From Cordia subcordata (Eukaryota; Streptophyta; Magnoliopsida; Boraginales; Cordiaceae): a DNA stretch of 64,000 bases. The stretch spans positions 30,555,501 to 30,619,500 of the forward strand of contig JAPTOF010000001.1 of the NCBI GenBank assembly GCA_028554755.1. The letters are read 5' to 3'. The position numbers and the translations under genes were made by a program. The notes beneath the pieces are model-generated. The model saw nothing but the letters and a program-made list of their open reading frames with translations. It did no database searches and was not told where the DNA came from. Within the stretch, counting starts at the first letter, position 1; each line of letters opens with the position of its first letter. Of this stretch, positions 35,375 through 46,810 are shown in pieces.

Positions 35375-35915
35375 GTTCAGAAGGCCAATCACAAATGATG
35401 AAAACTCGATATCGGACTTCGAAAGTTCGAAAATATTTTCGAATAATGGAACTTCAATATCGAACTTCAAAAGTTTGAAATTATTAACAGTAACAACTTC
35501 GAACTTATGAAGTTCGAAAATAGGGTACTGCAGTTCCATTAGGGTTTGCAAGATTCCTTCTGTGACGATGTTGCGACGATGTGACGGAGGGCAGAGAATA
35601 ATATCAGAAGGCAGACAATAATATCGTGTTTCGAACTTTACAAGTTCGAGTTTACAAGATTCCGACGTGATTGAGGCAAAGCAAAGCAGAGAATAAAATT
35701 TTTGTCAGAGATGTCCTTTTTTGAACTTTTGAAGTTCAAAGTTTTGAAAAATTCAAACTTTCGAAGTTCGAATTTTTCTCACTTTCGAACTTCTGAGGTG
35801 CGATTTTGTTGTTTCGAGTTTTTAAAATTCGAGTTAGGTTATAAGTCGAAACTCAAAAGTTCGAGATGGATATTTCGAACTTTTAACATTCGAATTAGGG
35901 TGCCACCTTTATTTC
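35370..35915. repeat. Left subterminal palindrome array
   Basis: A dozen or so hyphenated palindromes of the form TTCGAACTTN(2-4)GAAGTTCGAA and half-sites, for example CTTCGAACTTATGAAGTTCG near 35501 and TTTGAACTTTTGAAGTTCAA near 35719. Spacing is irregular. Because such subterminal repeats bind transposase in other DNA transposons, these are candidate binding sites (inference). Confidence 0.8.
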
Positions 35916-36197
35916 ACCCAGGGCAACGATTTGACGGCGTGGCATGGAATCTGACATTTGAAATTTAAAATCCGAATTTCTAAGTTCAAATTTGTTACTA
36001 TATAATGCACACCTCACTTCTCCCTTCATCATCCCGTTCCAAAATCACTAACCCTACAAATGTTCACACGATAAGTCACATTATGTAGCATTTTCAAAAT
36101 TTGGATTTGCTGCTATACCACTAACCACTCCACTTCCCTCCCTTCTGCAACTCATTCACATCTAAGTCACGTTATTAATTTTTTTTCACCCAAAAAG

Positions 36198-38832
36198 ATG
36201 AAAGCAAATGTTGATGCAGTTAACGTATATTTATATTACGGTGGCAACAAAATTGAAACAGATCATGGGCTCGACTATGTAGGTCCAAACTTACCACGTA
36301 AAATAAAAATTCTTCCCGGAACGACATATTATCAGTTTGTATCTCGGATATTCATGAAGTTCCAATTGCGGCCTATTATCGATAAAGTTGAGTTGTGTTA
36401 TCGTGATCCCAAATGGGACACAAACCTACAACAAATATATTATTACCCCAGTGGCATTAAGGATGACGAAGATGTACAGGACATGTACGAAGCGACTTGC
36501 ATGGATATGAATAGGAGATGTGCGCGCGTTGTCGTATCGTGCAAAGTGATGTCGTGTACAATCCACGACCTTCAAATGAAGAAGCAACACTACAAGAAGT
36601 TGTTGGTGATTTGCCAGATTTGAATGTGGAACCACCTTATTATGTCAATGCGGAAGTCAACATTCCAACCACAACGGCAGGGTTTGCCATATTTTCCCTT
36701 TCTCCACCGCCGTGCCCCACATTTGAAGTTGGAGGACCCTCTCAAGCTAGTGACATTCGGGAGATGTTCGAGGTGGGATTAGATTCTATTTTATCTGAAC
36801 CGGAAGAAGTAGATGAGGATGTCCCGTTAAACGAGGATAAAGATGTTGTGTCAGTAGAAAGTTTAATCTACGAAAACGAAGAGGTTGATATGGGACCAGG
36901 CAATGGCGAAGAGCTAGAGCCGGATCTAGAGGAGGAAGAACCAGTAGCTTTCCACACAGCTAGGACAGAGTATTACATCACTTCAAATGAGCCTCCAATG
37001 GAGAGACTAATGTGGGACGAGAGACGGATGGAGTTGGCCAAACGCATGGTGTTCTCGAAAAAGGTTGATCTTATACGGGCTGTCCAACAATACGTGATCA
37101 AACATAAATGAGAATACAGGGTGGTGAAGTCGAATAAGTCCTTGTGGGACATACGTTGCTACGAATCAAGCAATCCTAGGACACCATGCAAGTGGAAGGT
37201 TCATGCAGTAAAAAAATGCACACACAAGATGTTCGAGATTACGAGGTACCAAAGCATGCATATTTGCATGGGAGATAAATGCAGGCCAAACCATAGAAAT
37301 CTAACATTTGGTCTGGTCAGCTACATGGTTAGGCATTTTGTTGTAGATAAGCCTAATTTCGAGGTACGTCTTGTCCAAGCCCACGTAAAGAAGACTTTAA
37401 ATGTTGATATAACATACAGGAAAGCTTGGCGTGGTAGGAATAAGGCAATCCAACTAGTTTTTGGAGACTGGGACATGTCATACAAGACGCTGCCGTGCTT
37501 TTTTGCCGCGTTATTGCAAAGAATCCAAGAACCGTTGTCCACTACAAGTTCACCCAGGGTTCAATCGAAACAGAAAAAATTTTCCACTATGTTTTTTGGG
37601 CTTTTGGTCCGTGCATCACGGCATGGAGGCACTGTCGACCTGTACTCTCGTTGGACGGAACACATCTGCATGGGAAGTACAAGGGCCACCTGCTCGTCGC
37701 CTTAGCAACAGATGCCAACGACCATATATTACCGTTGGCATTTGCCGTTGTCAATGGTGAGAGTACAAATAGTTGGAGGTGGTTCCTGGAAAAGGTAAAT
37801 CAATGTTTTTTAAACGACATGTCAACAGTTTGCATTCTATCTGATCGGCACGCAGGAATCACAGCAGCCATCAATACAATAACATCCAACGGCCGACTTC
37901 AAGTGAAGCATCACATTTGCTTGAGACATCTAAAAAGCAATGTGATGAAAATATGGCACAACCAATTCGCAAAAGACATGTGTTGGATAGCTGGAAAAGA
38001 AAGCCAGAAACGGAAGCACATCGCCGCCATGGACATTATTCGTAATATTGACCCACGACCCACTGGCGTTGATACACAGGTGCACCAGATGTTAGCCGAC
38101 CTCGGTCCAAATTCATGGACATTGAGCCACGATGGGGGTTATGGATGAGGAGTGCTGACAACAAATAATGTTGAATGCTTCAATGGTGTGATTGTCGGAG
38201 CCAGGGGATTGCCCATTACAGCACTAGTAAATAACACTTTTTTAAAGCTAAAGGGATATTTCCACGATAGGTTGGCAAACGCGATGCACATGCATAGAGA
38301 TGGTCGTATTCTGATGGATCGAGCGAGAGAAAAATATGAAAAGTGGGAGACGTCTTCACACCGGATGCGATTGCATGCATTCAGACTAGATGAGTGGTAC
38401 CAGGTCGATCGAATGCCAGAATGATGCAACGATGTTCCCAACGAATAAGAGGCAGATTAGGTGGGACGAATATGTACATGTGGCAAGTGGACAGCCTATC
38501 ATATGCCATGCTCTCATGCCCAATATGTTGCCCGTTATAGGGGTGGAAACCCTTCAACCATGGTTGATCTTCATTATACGGTAGAGTTATTCGAGGCAAC
38601 ATATAATATGACATTTCAACCCCTTGGACATGAATTTTACTGGCCTCCAGGACCCAGTTGGACGTTACTCCCGAATGCTTTACGAGTGCGCGACAGAAGA
38701 CGTGGGCGGAAAAAAGCTCGGCGTATACCAAACGAGATGGACAATTCCGACCAAGTAGGCAGAAGAAAGTGTGGTTATTGCAGTAACCCTGGGCATATTG
38801 CACCAAATTGCCCCCTAAGAATAGATACGTAG
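36198..38832 (+). pseudogene. MURA-type Mutator transposase, broken
   Basis: From ATG 36198 the N-terminus reads VNVYLYYGGNKIETDHGLDY, typical of plant MURA proteins. The frame shifts near 36520 and continues as an acidic linker to a TGA at 37109 in the DBD-like part (IKHK*EYRVVKSNKSLWDIR). A second shift near 37485 leads into the MULE catalytic core: VLSLDGTHLHGKYKGHLLVA (first Asp), ILSDRHAGI (second Asp), HHICLRHLKSN. Another TGA at 38146 and a disturbed stretch at 38424-38460 follow, then the SWIM zinc finger CTCGKWTAYHMPCSH and a CCHC knuckle CGYCSNPGHIAPNC before the stop at 38830. Length and domain order are those of a complete MURA gene, but no full protein can be made. Confidence 0.92.
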
Positions 38833-39068
38833 CTTCGAATAGTTATCATGAAGTTGTAGCATGTGAAGCTAATTGGTCTTTTCCACTATGATGTGTAATG
38901 TTTTCAATAAAAGATATTGTCAAATCTTTCCATCTCAAAATATTGTCAACATCAACACAATTTATATCGAGACATGATAATAAGTACGAAAAAATAATGA
39001 AAAATGCAAGTTCAATTACATAGAATTACTAAAATAAGTTTGAAATGTAAAATGTTTATTCAACTACA

Positions 39069-41360
39069 TCAATACTGAGAAGGCGTGTAATAATCGGGCC
39101 TCCGACCCCTGCTGGTCCGGTCGGGTAAAATGCGTGGCAGTGGATGCGGTGACTGTGTGCGTCTATGAGTACTACGCAGTAGATGGTCCTCCTCGAGCAC
39201 CAGCTCAGCAGTCTGATCATCTATCAGATAATCACTGGTAGATAACGGCCCCTGCGGTGGCGTGTTCGAGGTGCTGGGCTCCTGATGTGACGGACCGCCA
39301 TACTCAAACTGGCTAAACCTGCCATGGTGTGGCGGCATGTATGAAGTGCTAGGATCGACCCACGGACCACCATACTCGAACTGGCTAAACCTACCAGGTT
39401 GCGACGGTGGGTACGAAGTGCTGGGCTCCTGAGTGGGATGATGATAACAGCCCCGCTATCCCGACTAATGTAACGTTTGTGGAGGCGGTTGCGGACGTTG
39501 GACATCATACATGGATGTCGTGTCGTCCAGCAGGTGCTCATACTGGGTTTGCTGAAGTACGACCTGGCGTCTGATGTGCAGGACCTGCAAATGACTCACC
39601 ATAAAATCAAGAGTAGCCGCATCTACTCGTAAGTCTCCCGCCCTGTACTGCCGTATAATACTCCCACTGTGGTTAACCACATGCTGAGCGTATACCGCCT
39701 AAAGAAAAAGTTACGGGCACTGTCAATAGGTATTGCATCAATGCATACTAAATTCGAATTTATGGGAAAACATTCATATTGCACTAACCAGACTGTTCTC
39801 ATCGTGGGCCGACGCAACATAGCCGTCGTCTATATGACTAGTCCGAGGGTGTCCAGCATGTAGTATGGTTATCCCTCGGTACCGTCTCATATACGCCCTC
39901 AAAGCCCCAGGATCGGGAAAGTCCTCTAACTCCGTCGCCACAACAGTGTTTTCCCAATTGACCCACATGTCGACTACCGAATTATATTGTTAGACTGTAA
40001 TCTTCTCTTTCCCGTCCCAGTGCTTCTGCCACGCTGGTGGATTACCGGTGATCGTCTGCCGTATGCCGAACTGCCGAAGTACCCGATCAGGACGGTGCCA
40101 CTCAACCCGCCTACCAACGATGAGGGGTACACATGCTCGCCACGCTTCGGCATTTTGCAAACAATACTGTGGCAAACCACCCATTGCATGCTCGAATGGC
40201 TGCCAAATAAATTGGGAACACAACAATAACGGTAGATTAGTTTATAAAACATACAACGTAAATTAACAAGGGAGAGTAATAAATGTGAGATGTAAATTTT
40301 TTCAAACCTCATCGGGCTGCAAACGGTCAATCATGTCCTGCGCCTCATTCAAACCAGCCCTGCCCGCAACCCACTTCAGATCCTTCCTCGCAAAGAACAT
40401 GTAGCCACGTGGTGGGCCTGGCAACGGGAAATCAGGGTGAACAGCGTGCCCATCCCTCTGATGGTGTCTATCCGTCTGCTCACACAGTGTTGGCCTAAAA
40501 GCCGTGAGTCTGTCTCAAGCAAAAAACTGTATTGTACGAGACAATTATATTATAAGCAATAATACGTCTTCAAATATCATTAACAACAATGAGATGATTA
40601 AGTGTGCTACCTGAATGAGCATGACGGCCCCGCACATGCCTCTACAATCACGGCAACAAATCTTACAAAGCCATCTATACAGATGCGCTTAGGCATCTTG
40701 CTTCAATTATATTCACTGATATGATCAAAGTCAATCAAAAAGTCTAACCAATGTAACGATAATTTATTTCCTGTCATATCAGTGAACATATAGGTGCCAA
40801 ATAACAAAACAATCCATAAACGGGCCCGCCATTCTGCTTCCTCCACCTCAGGATTCTCCGGAGTGCCTTGGGCTACGTACAATTCCCTCAGATGGGGTAT
40901 GTTAATCGAATTTCCACTAATTTTGTCCAAAGATACATATACCCCTATATACTGATGAATACGTGTTCGCCACTCTTCCGAAGTTCGACTAGTATCGTCG
41001 AGCACCGGGACAACCTGACCAACAATCGGTAATCTCCAATATACAGCGACATACTGGAGTGTGATCGTGGCCTCGCCTACAGGCAAATGAAATGTATGCG
41101 TCTCTGGTCGCCACCCCTCAATCAAGGCAGTAATAAGAGGATTGTCAACCTGATGGAAGCGCGCCGCATAACATCTAAAAAATTCGGTTCTCAATAAAGC
41201 CATCTGCACAGCAGGATGCTCCGTCCATAGGAATAACTCTCTATCACTTCCTATAAATCTTGTGTTCCTCTAACTGATGGGGTGACGACAAATAATTCAC
41301 CCGGTAGTCATAGTAATAGCATAACACTGAACTATCGCTAGGAGCTGGTCTATGAGCCAT
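39069..41360 (-). pseudogene. Plant mobile domain (PMD) gene inside the MULE, broken
   Basis: Transcript order runs from ATG 41360 (MAHRPAPSDSSVL). After a one-base shift near 41275 comes DRELFLWTEHPAVQMALLRT and the PMD core to 40703 (GWRPETHTFHLPVGEATITL, YVAVYWRLPIVGQ, WRARLWIVLLFGTYMFTD). Later exons give RWLCKICCRDCRGMCGAVML (about 40612-40680), FFA*DRLTAFRPTLCEQTD with TGG changed to TGA at 40515-40517, GYMFFARKDLKWVAGRAGLN (about 40340-40400) and HRPDRVLRQFGIRQ (about 40060-40100). A stop at 39990 precedes WENTVVATELEDFPDPGALR. A Pro/Ser-rich tail ends at 39069. Known: PMD proteins include MAIN/MAIL1 and many transposon-borne relatives. Exact splicing of the 3' half is uncertain. Confidence 0.85.
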
Positions 41361-41399
41361 AGATCTAACAAGCATTAAGTAAATTAAAAAAAAATGTAA

Positions 41400-42500
41400 A
41401 AGTACTAATTATTACTAATTAGTTTAGAACTGCAACTTTAATATTTAACTAATTTTGCTAACTTTGTAAAATTCATAATATTTTAATTTTTCTACATTCA
41501 TACTAATTAAATAACTAGCACCTACATTTTCTAATATTTATAATTTCACACTAATACAGTGATTAATACATCCCATCACCATAAAAATATTAATATTCCA
41601 AATAATAAGTTAACATATAAAATAAACCAACATGATTAATATTCCACTAAAATAAACAATAGTCTAATTTTCAAATTTAATGTATTAAGCAACATATAAT
41701 TAACATATAAAATAAACCAACACGATTAATATTCCACTAAAATAAACAATAATCTAATTTTCAAATTAAAGTTGCACAACAAATAAAATTAATATTGCTT
41801 AACATTATCTAAATGTCAAAAAATTTATTACTAATTACTTTAGAACTACAACTTTAATATTGAACTAATATATCACTTCATCTTAAAATTACTAATAATG
41901 AACATAATTAATCCTAAAACTCCACTAAAACCCTAACTTCAGTTACTATATGCCCTATAACTTTAATTTTCTAATTTCTTAAATTTTATATTATTTAAAA
42001 TTTATAAAAATTCATATTAAATACTTTAGAACTACAACTTTAATACTTAATTAATACATAACGTCATCTTAAATTGACTAATAATTAACATAATTAATCC
42101 TAAAATTCCACTAAAACCCTTAAACGCCACTAAAATCCTAAAACTCCATATGATTAATTGAATAATTATAAATTCACACTAATTATATGCATACTGATTA
42201 TGTGCACACAAATTATATACACAATAATTAATACATCCCATCATCATAAAATGATTAATATTCCAAAAATAAATCAACATATAATTAACATATAAATTAA
42301 ACCAACAAAATTAATATTCCACTAAACTAAAAAATAGTCTAATTTTAAAATTTAACGTATTAAGCAACATATAATTAACATATAAAATAAACCAATATGA
42401 TTAATATTCCACTAAACTAAACAATAATCTAATTTTCAAATTAAACGTATTAGGCAACATGTAATTAACATATAATTTCGAAATTTAACATCATATAAAT
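41400..42500. repeat. AT-rich tandem repeats upstream of the PMD gene
   Basis: A 90-bp unit (TAACATATAAAATAAACCAA, then ATTAATATTCCACTAAA and TCTAATTTTCAAATTAA) occurs as a tandem pair at 41611-41775 and again at about 42285-42470. Between and before the pairs a second phrase, TTTAGAACTACAACTTTAAT with AATCCTAAAACTCCACTAAA, recurs at about 41416, 41842-41930 and 42022-42115. It lies on the 5' side of the PMD gene, so it may be promoter or spacer DNA of the element. Confidence 0.8.
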
Positions 42501-42724
42501 TAAACAAACAAACACATTAAAACATATAGATTCGGTACCAAAAAAAAAAAAGAGAAAACTTACAAGATTTAGGCAAAATCCTAGGATGTGAAAAATTTGT
42601 ACTAAATTTTCGAGTTGGGTGGGAGAAAAATGAGAGAGGGATCAGAGAGCACTGGAGAGAGCAAAAGAGGTGAGATTTTGGAGGGGAGATGAGAGTTTGG
42701 GCCGGGGGGTTTAAATACTAGAGG

Positions 42725-43135
42725 AGTTGAACTTCAGAAGTTCGACATCAAGGAACAAAAGCTAGTTTTCGAACTTCTGAAGTTCGAGTATATAGGGTAT
42801 TCAAACTTTTGAAGTTTGATTTTATGTATTTCAAATTTCAGAAATTCGACATCGAGTTTCGAGATTCTGCTTTAATGCCTTGTCTGTTACGTGCAGCGAA
42901 AGTTACTCCGAGACGCGTGCATTCGAACTTTCAAATTTCGAAAACAGCCAGCTTCCTTATCCGGTTTCCGAGATCTACGCAGTCGAACTTCAGAAGTTCG
43001 AGTCCGAGCTTCTGAATTTCGAATTCCTTAGTCGAACTTCTCTAGTTCGATATCTCATATTATAATTTCATTTTCTTTTTGCTTGACATAGTCGAACTTT
43101 GTAACATCGTTTTCGAACTTCATAAGTTCGAAAAG
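42725..43135. repeat. Right subterminal palindrome array
   Basis: Same palindrome family as on the left end: TTGAACTTCAGAAGTTCGA (about 42727), TTCGAACTTCTGAAGTTCGA (about 42769), GTCGAACTTCAGAAGTTCGA (about 42982) and TTCGAACTTCATAAGTTCGA (about 43112), with diverged copies between. Confidence 0.85.
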
Positions 43136-43212
43136 TCTATTTTTGCAACTTCCCTAAAAACTGGGTTATTTTTGGAAGTAAATTAAAAAATAGGGTTAAA
43201 AATAAAAATTTT
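43127..43212 (-). repeat. Right terminal inverted repeat of the MULE
   Basis: Reverse complement of the left terminal repeat. It runs TTCGAAAAGTCTATTTTTGC through GGTTAAAAATAAAAATT and is followed by TTCCCACCC, which could extend to a GGG-starting end. Confidence 0.8.
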
Positions 43213-43374
43213 CCCACCCATAGGCAAAATGCTACATTTTCTATTTTCTTTCTTTGTGTGGATAGGATAAGCAAATCATGAGAAAAGTTCCAAAAATTTA
43301 AGAGTGTGTTAATGTCAAAACATGCCAAGTCCAATAAATATTGTATGTCAACAATATTGATATTACTACTAGAA

Positions 43375-43765
43375 AACTGGCTTTTAGCAATCGCTAAAAT
43401 CAGTCGCTAAATTCTTAAAATTAGTTGCTAAATAGCATTAGCGACCAATTTAGCGACCAAACATGGTGATCGCTAAACCCTTGGTCGCTAATTTTAAATT
43501 AGCGACCGATTTCAAAATCGGTCGCTAATCACATTTTTTTGGTCGCTAAATAGTTTGTGTTGGCAAAGTTGAAATCGGTCGCTAAATTTCACTACATTAG
43601 CGACCATCACAATCAGTCGCTAATTTAGTGACCGCCCAAATCGGTTGCTAATTTCGCCATCTAAACTTTTAGCAACCACCCAGATCGGTCGTTAATTTCG
43701 CCATCTAAATTTTTAGCGACTGCTCTAGTCGGTCGATAATTTCGCCATCTAAACTTTAGCAGCCG
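43375..43765. repeat. Left subterminal repeats of the CACTA element
   Basis: About fifteen copies of the 9-11 bp word GGTCGCTAAATT / TTTAGCGACC in both orientations, including inverted pairs such as TTAGCGACCGATTTCAAAAT with CGGTCGCTAAT. These are likely transposase-binding sites by analogy with TNPA sites of En/Spm. Confidence 0.8.
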
Positions 43766-43899
43766 ATATATTACTACAATACCAAATCTATTACTACAAT
43801 ATCACCATAACTCTATTACACAATAAATAAAATGCATTTAAACACAAAAATAAACAATTTTATTGCAATAATTAGAAAATTCACAAGGTACATTTGGTG

Positions 43900-44059
43900 C
43901 TAAAATATGCGGTGATTGATTTAATTGCAATAGATAGAAAATTCATAATGTACACTCGTTGCATAGGAAGCTCATAATTGGAATTATCTATTAAAAATGT
44001 TTGGCCAATGGCTAGAGAGTTTGTGACGACAAATATTGAGCTAAATGCCATCAGTCCTC
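43900..44059 (-). pseudogene. Captured fragment resembling a copper P-type ATPase C-terminus (HMA8/PAA2-like)
   Basis: After an acceptor-like TTTTGCAG (exon side from 44059) the minus strand reads GGLMAFSSIFVVTNSLAIGQ. The first 16 residues are very like the last membrane segment of the plastid copper ATPase PAA2/HMA8. The downstream residues no longer match. It is the last of the captured pieces in the element's minus-strand order. The match is short, so the source gene is tentative. Confidence 0.5.
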
Positions 44060-44551
44060 CTGCAAAAACAAAACAAAATAATTATTATCAATTTCCAGAA
44101 CCAATCACAATTTTATGCCCAGCTCTAAGGTTGGACAGCATAAATCTATTAAATTAAGAGTACTAGTGTATAGTCTCCAATAACTGCACAATCAGAATCC
44201 CTTTATTCAAGAAAATGACTTTTATTGAGATAGAGTTTCACATACAATGATTGCAACAATGCACTGCTCACCTTCTAAGGAATTGCAAATATTAATTGAT
44301 AGGATGGTGAACAAGATATTAAGAATTCTATGTCAAAATTTAGAATCAAGAATGGAAAGCGACCACAAAAAATTTTGATTATGACATTAAGAATTCTTCT
44401 CTCTAGAGGATTTCTTTTACTAATTGAGCTTAATTTTCAAGAGAAAAAACTACATCTTTAACTAATCTATCAACTCATCATGTCTATACCAAGATTAATC
44501 TCACAGATTTAAATAAGATCTCAATCAAAGTGAAGAGGGTACTAAACCAAC

Positions 44552-44810
44552 CTGGAATCCAAATTGCTTTGGCCAGAGTTTCTGAAACTGAACTTGCAAG
44601 TGAAAACAGGCTGTTTGACATTGCCATTAACTGGAAACACCTGTGAGCTGGACTCTGGTTCACCATTAACCTTTGGATTTCTCTACTAGCTTATCTAAGT
44701 CTAACTTTTGGAAAGTGAAACAAGCATAGAATTTGCTCTCTATCGAATTGCTTTCTAAGGGGATAGCAACAACCTCATTGAGGAAGCCTTTGAGCTTGAT
44801 CTTGCAGTAA
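44552..44810 (-). pseudogene. Captured fragment resembling a DUF1005 protein
   Basis: The minus strand reads YCKIKLKGFLNEVVAIPLES and KFYACFTFQKLDLDKLVEKS, then after a frameshift NGEPESSSQVFPVNGNVKQP, VFTCKFSFRNSG and a GT donor after DSR (44552|44551). The NGNVKQPVFTCKFSFR stretch is what I recall from plant DUF1005 proteins of unknown function. Two separate parts of the source gene appear fused, as if the middle was deleted. Confidence 0.5.
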
Positions 44811-44877
44811 TATACATTAATTCAAATTATTATACAAATAAGCAAAAATGTAGGGAGGGGTAGAGCAAGAATTATAC

Positions 44878-44950
44878 CAAAGAGGAAAACTCTTGGATCT
44901 GCAGGCATTTCCTCATCTATGGCTGAGTTAAGAGCCTCTCCAATTGTCAT
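44878..44950 (-). pseudogene. Captured exon of pyruvate dehydrogenase E1 beta
   Basis: A 73-base block bounded by GTGCAG and GTATAATT reads MTIGEALNSAIDEEMPADPR followed by VFLFG. This matches the start of the transketolase-like domain of pyruvate dehydrogenase E1 beta (known as MTVREALNSALDEEM...VFLMGEEV). The exon is open, with substitutions such as M-to-F before the final G. The remainder of the gene is absent, so this is a captured fragment. Confidence 0.65.
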
Positions 44951-46005
44951 CTGCACAAATTTTAGGAAAGCAACTAACTTCATACATTACTTTTACATTA
45001 AAGCTTAACAATTACAAGCATTGAATTCACTTATTTCAGTAGTAAACAATTAAGTTTAACCATGCATATTGACAATCACTAGCCACCTTTACTTAATGAA
45101 TCAATTACATAATTCAGTTCATCCAATAAACAAAAAAAAAAAAAAATAGATTTAATAAAATTATCAACTAGTAACAGCTAAAAAACAAGCTACACAACAT
45201 CACACACTAACAAGCATGGTAAAATAGAATACACAAGTGATCTAAATGTCACTACCCTGCTTTTTACTTTGAACTTTTTAACAGTGTCTACAAAATATAG
45301 GAATACGAGTCTCTGTATTTTATCTTTTAAAATTGGGCAAAAAGGTCTTTCTTTATTAATCCATGAAAAAGAGATTACGAAAGTTGTTATCCTTTAACCA
45401 TTGAGGCTTTCAATCATTTAACTAATACATACAATCAACTCATGAAAGTTAATAGTAAGGTACTTTAGTTTTGAGTTTGTGTCATTTTATTTTACTTCAA
45501 TTGTCATTACAATTTATTTCTTGACGAGATAGTAGTGTGGAATTATATATGCTTTTGAATTGATTTAATTAAGATACTATAAGCGCTCATTGTTTAAAGT
45601 GTTTTTTGTTTTTTGTTTTCAAAGTTCTAAATTTAGAAGCAACTTAACGCAATTGACCTTGTTATAAGAAGTTAGTAAACAAAGCATTTTACTTTTATTA
45701 GTTTCAAGATCAAAATATTATAATGTTTAAATAGTAAAAGTTAACTCTTCAAAATGAAAAATCAAATAAGGCCAGCTAAATCATTTCTTTTTTATTCCAG
45801 TGTAGAAATAGTATAAGCACGATTTCCCACTTGGACTGATGACAAGCTTTACAACTTGAATCAGAGTTAGCACGCTTTTAGATTTTAACAGGCATGTGTG
45901 ATAGAAATCACCAAAAACACCAAATTTCCAAACCCTAGCACCACAAATTCCGCACAAGTTCCAATGACAGAAAGAGTAAAACCCATAAAGCATAATTCCT
46001 TTTAC

Positions 46006-46246
46006 CTTGTTTTCATCAATGTCGTCCTCGTCTTCGCCGTCAGCTGTAGTGGCGCCATTATCATCATCATCGTCCTCAACTTTGGAATCGTCCTCAATGG
46101 TTTTGGTGATGGCCTCGAGTTCCTCCTTGTCTTCCTCATCCACCTATTTTGTTCATCGTCTACTGTTGCTCTTTCTCCGATGAAGAATTCGACAAGGCCG
46201 CCTTTTCCTTCGATGACAACTTCTCCTCTCTCGAACCCTTCGCCAT
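46006..46246 (-). pseudogene. Captured first exon of an acidic nuclear-type protein
   Basis: ATG at 46246 opens a frame reading MAKGSREEKLSSKEKAALSN and ending early at TAG. After a shift, VDEEDKEELEAITKT and a run of Asp/Glu (DDDDDNGATTADGEDEDDID) lead to a GT donor at 46005. The EELEA core followed by an acidic run resembles the N-terminus of plant ISWI remodellers (CHR11/CHR17), but acidic sequence is weak evidence. It would be exon 1 of a chimeric transcript. Confidence 0.45.
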
Positions 46247-46544
46247 TTCCAATTTAATTTTTTCTCACTTTTCTTAGCGGCATCACCAGTGGGACCATTG
46301 ATTTGTTGATTTCAATGAGAAGTTTAGGCGAATCATCTTGGCCGTCAATGATGGAGGACGAAGGGAACTCGGCGGCAGTGGCTAGGGAACTCAGCGTCGG
46401 TGACAGTAAGGGAAGGGCAAGCTCGATGATGAAGTTAGGGATTGAGAGTGAAAGCTCGATTAGGGATACAGAGTGAAACTTATGGACGTTTTATTTGATG
46501 AAACTAGCAATTCACCAAAAAGTGAAAAATAATTTTTTTTTAAA

Positions 46545-46810
46545 ATTCAAATTAGCGACCGAACTTAGAATCTGTCGCCAACGTTAACGAAATTTAGCGA
46601 CTGATTTCAAATCAATCGCTAAAAATTTTGCGACAGCAACAAATCAGTCGCTAAAATTAGCAATCGAATTTGAAATCGGTTGCTAATTTAGCGACAGAAC
46701 TTCGGTGGTTAATTCTTTTGCGACCATTTTTTTGTCGGTCATTAAATAGATTGCTAAACTTAAGTTTTTAGCAACTAATTTTAAGCAGTCACTAATGTTT
46801 GGTCACTACA
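46545..46810. repeat. Right subterminal repeats of the CACTA element
   Basis: Inverted counterpart of the left array: TTAGCGACCGAACTT, AATCAGTCGCTAAAATTAGC, AATCGGTTGCTAATTTAGCG and others up to the terminal repeat. Confidence 0.8.

Larger units (their letters stand above)
35287..43215. mobile_element. Large MULE with MURA and plant mobile domain genes
   Basis: About 85 bases at 35290-35374 recur inverted at 43127-43212: TTTTATTTTTAACC, TTTTTTAATTTACTTC, AGTTGCAAAA and AGACTTTTCGAA align in order. Inside are a MURA-type transposase pseudogene (plus strand) and a plant mobile domain pseudogene (minus strand), convergent and 236 bp apart. Both ends carry dense TTCGAACTTC-GAAGTTCGA palindromes. 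I could not find a clear 9-bp target duplication, so the outer edge is uncertain by several bases. Every gene in it is broken, so it is not autonomous. Confidence 0.85.
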
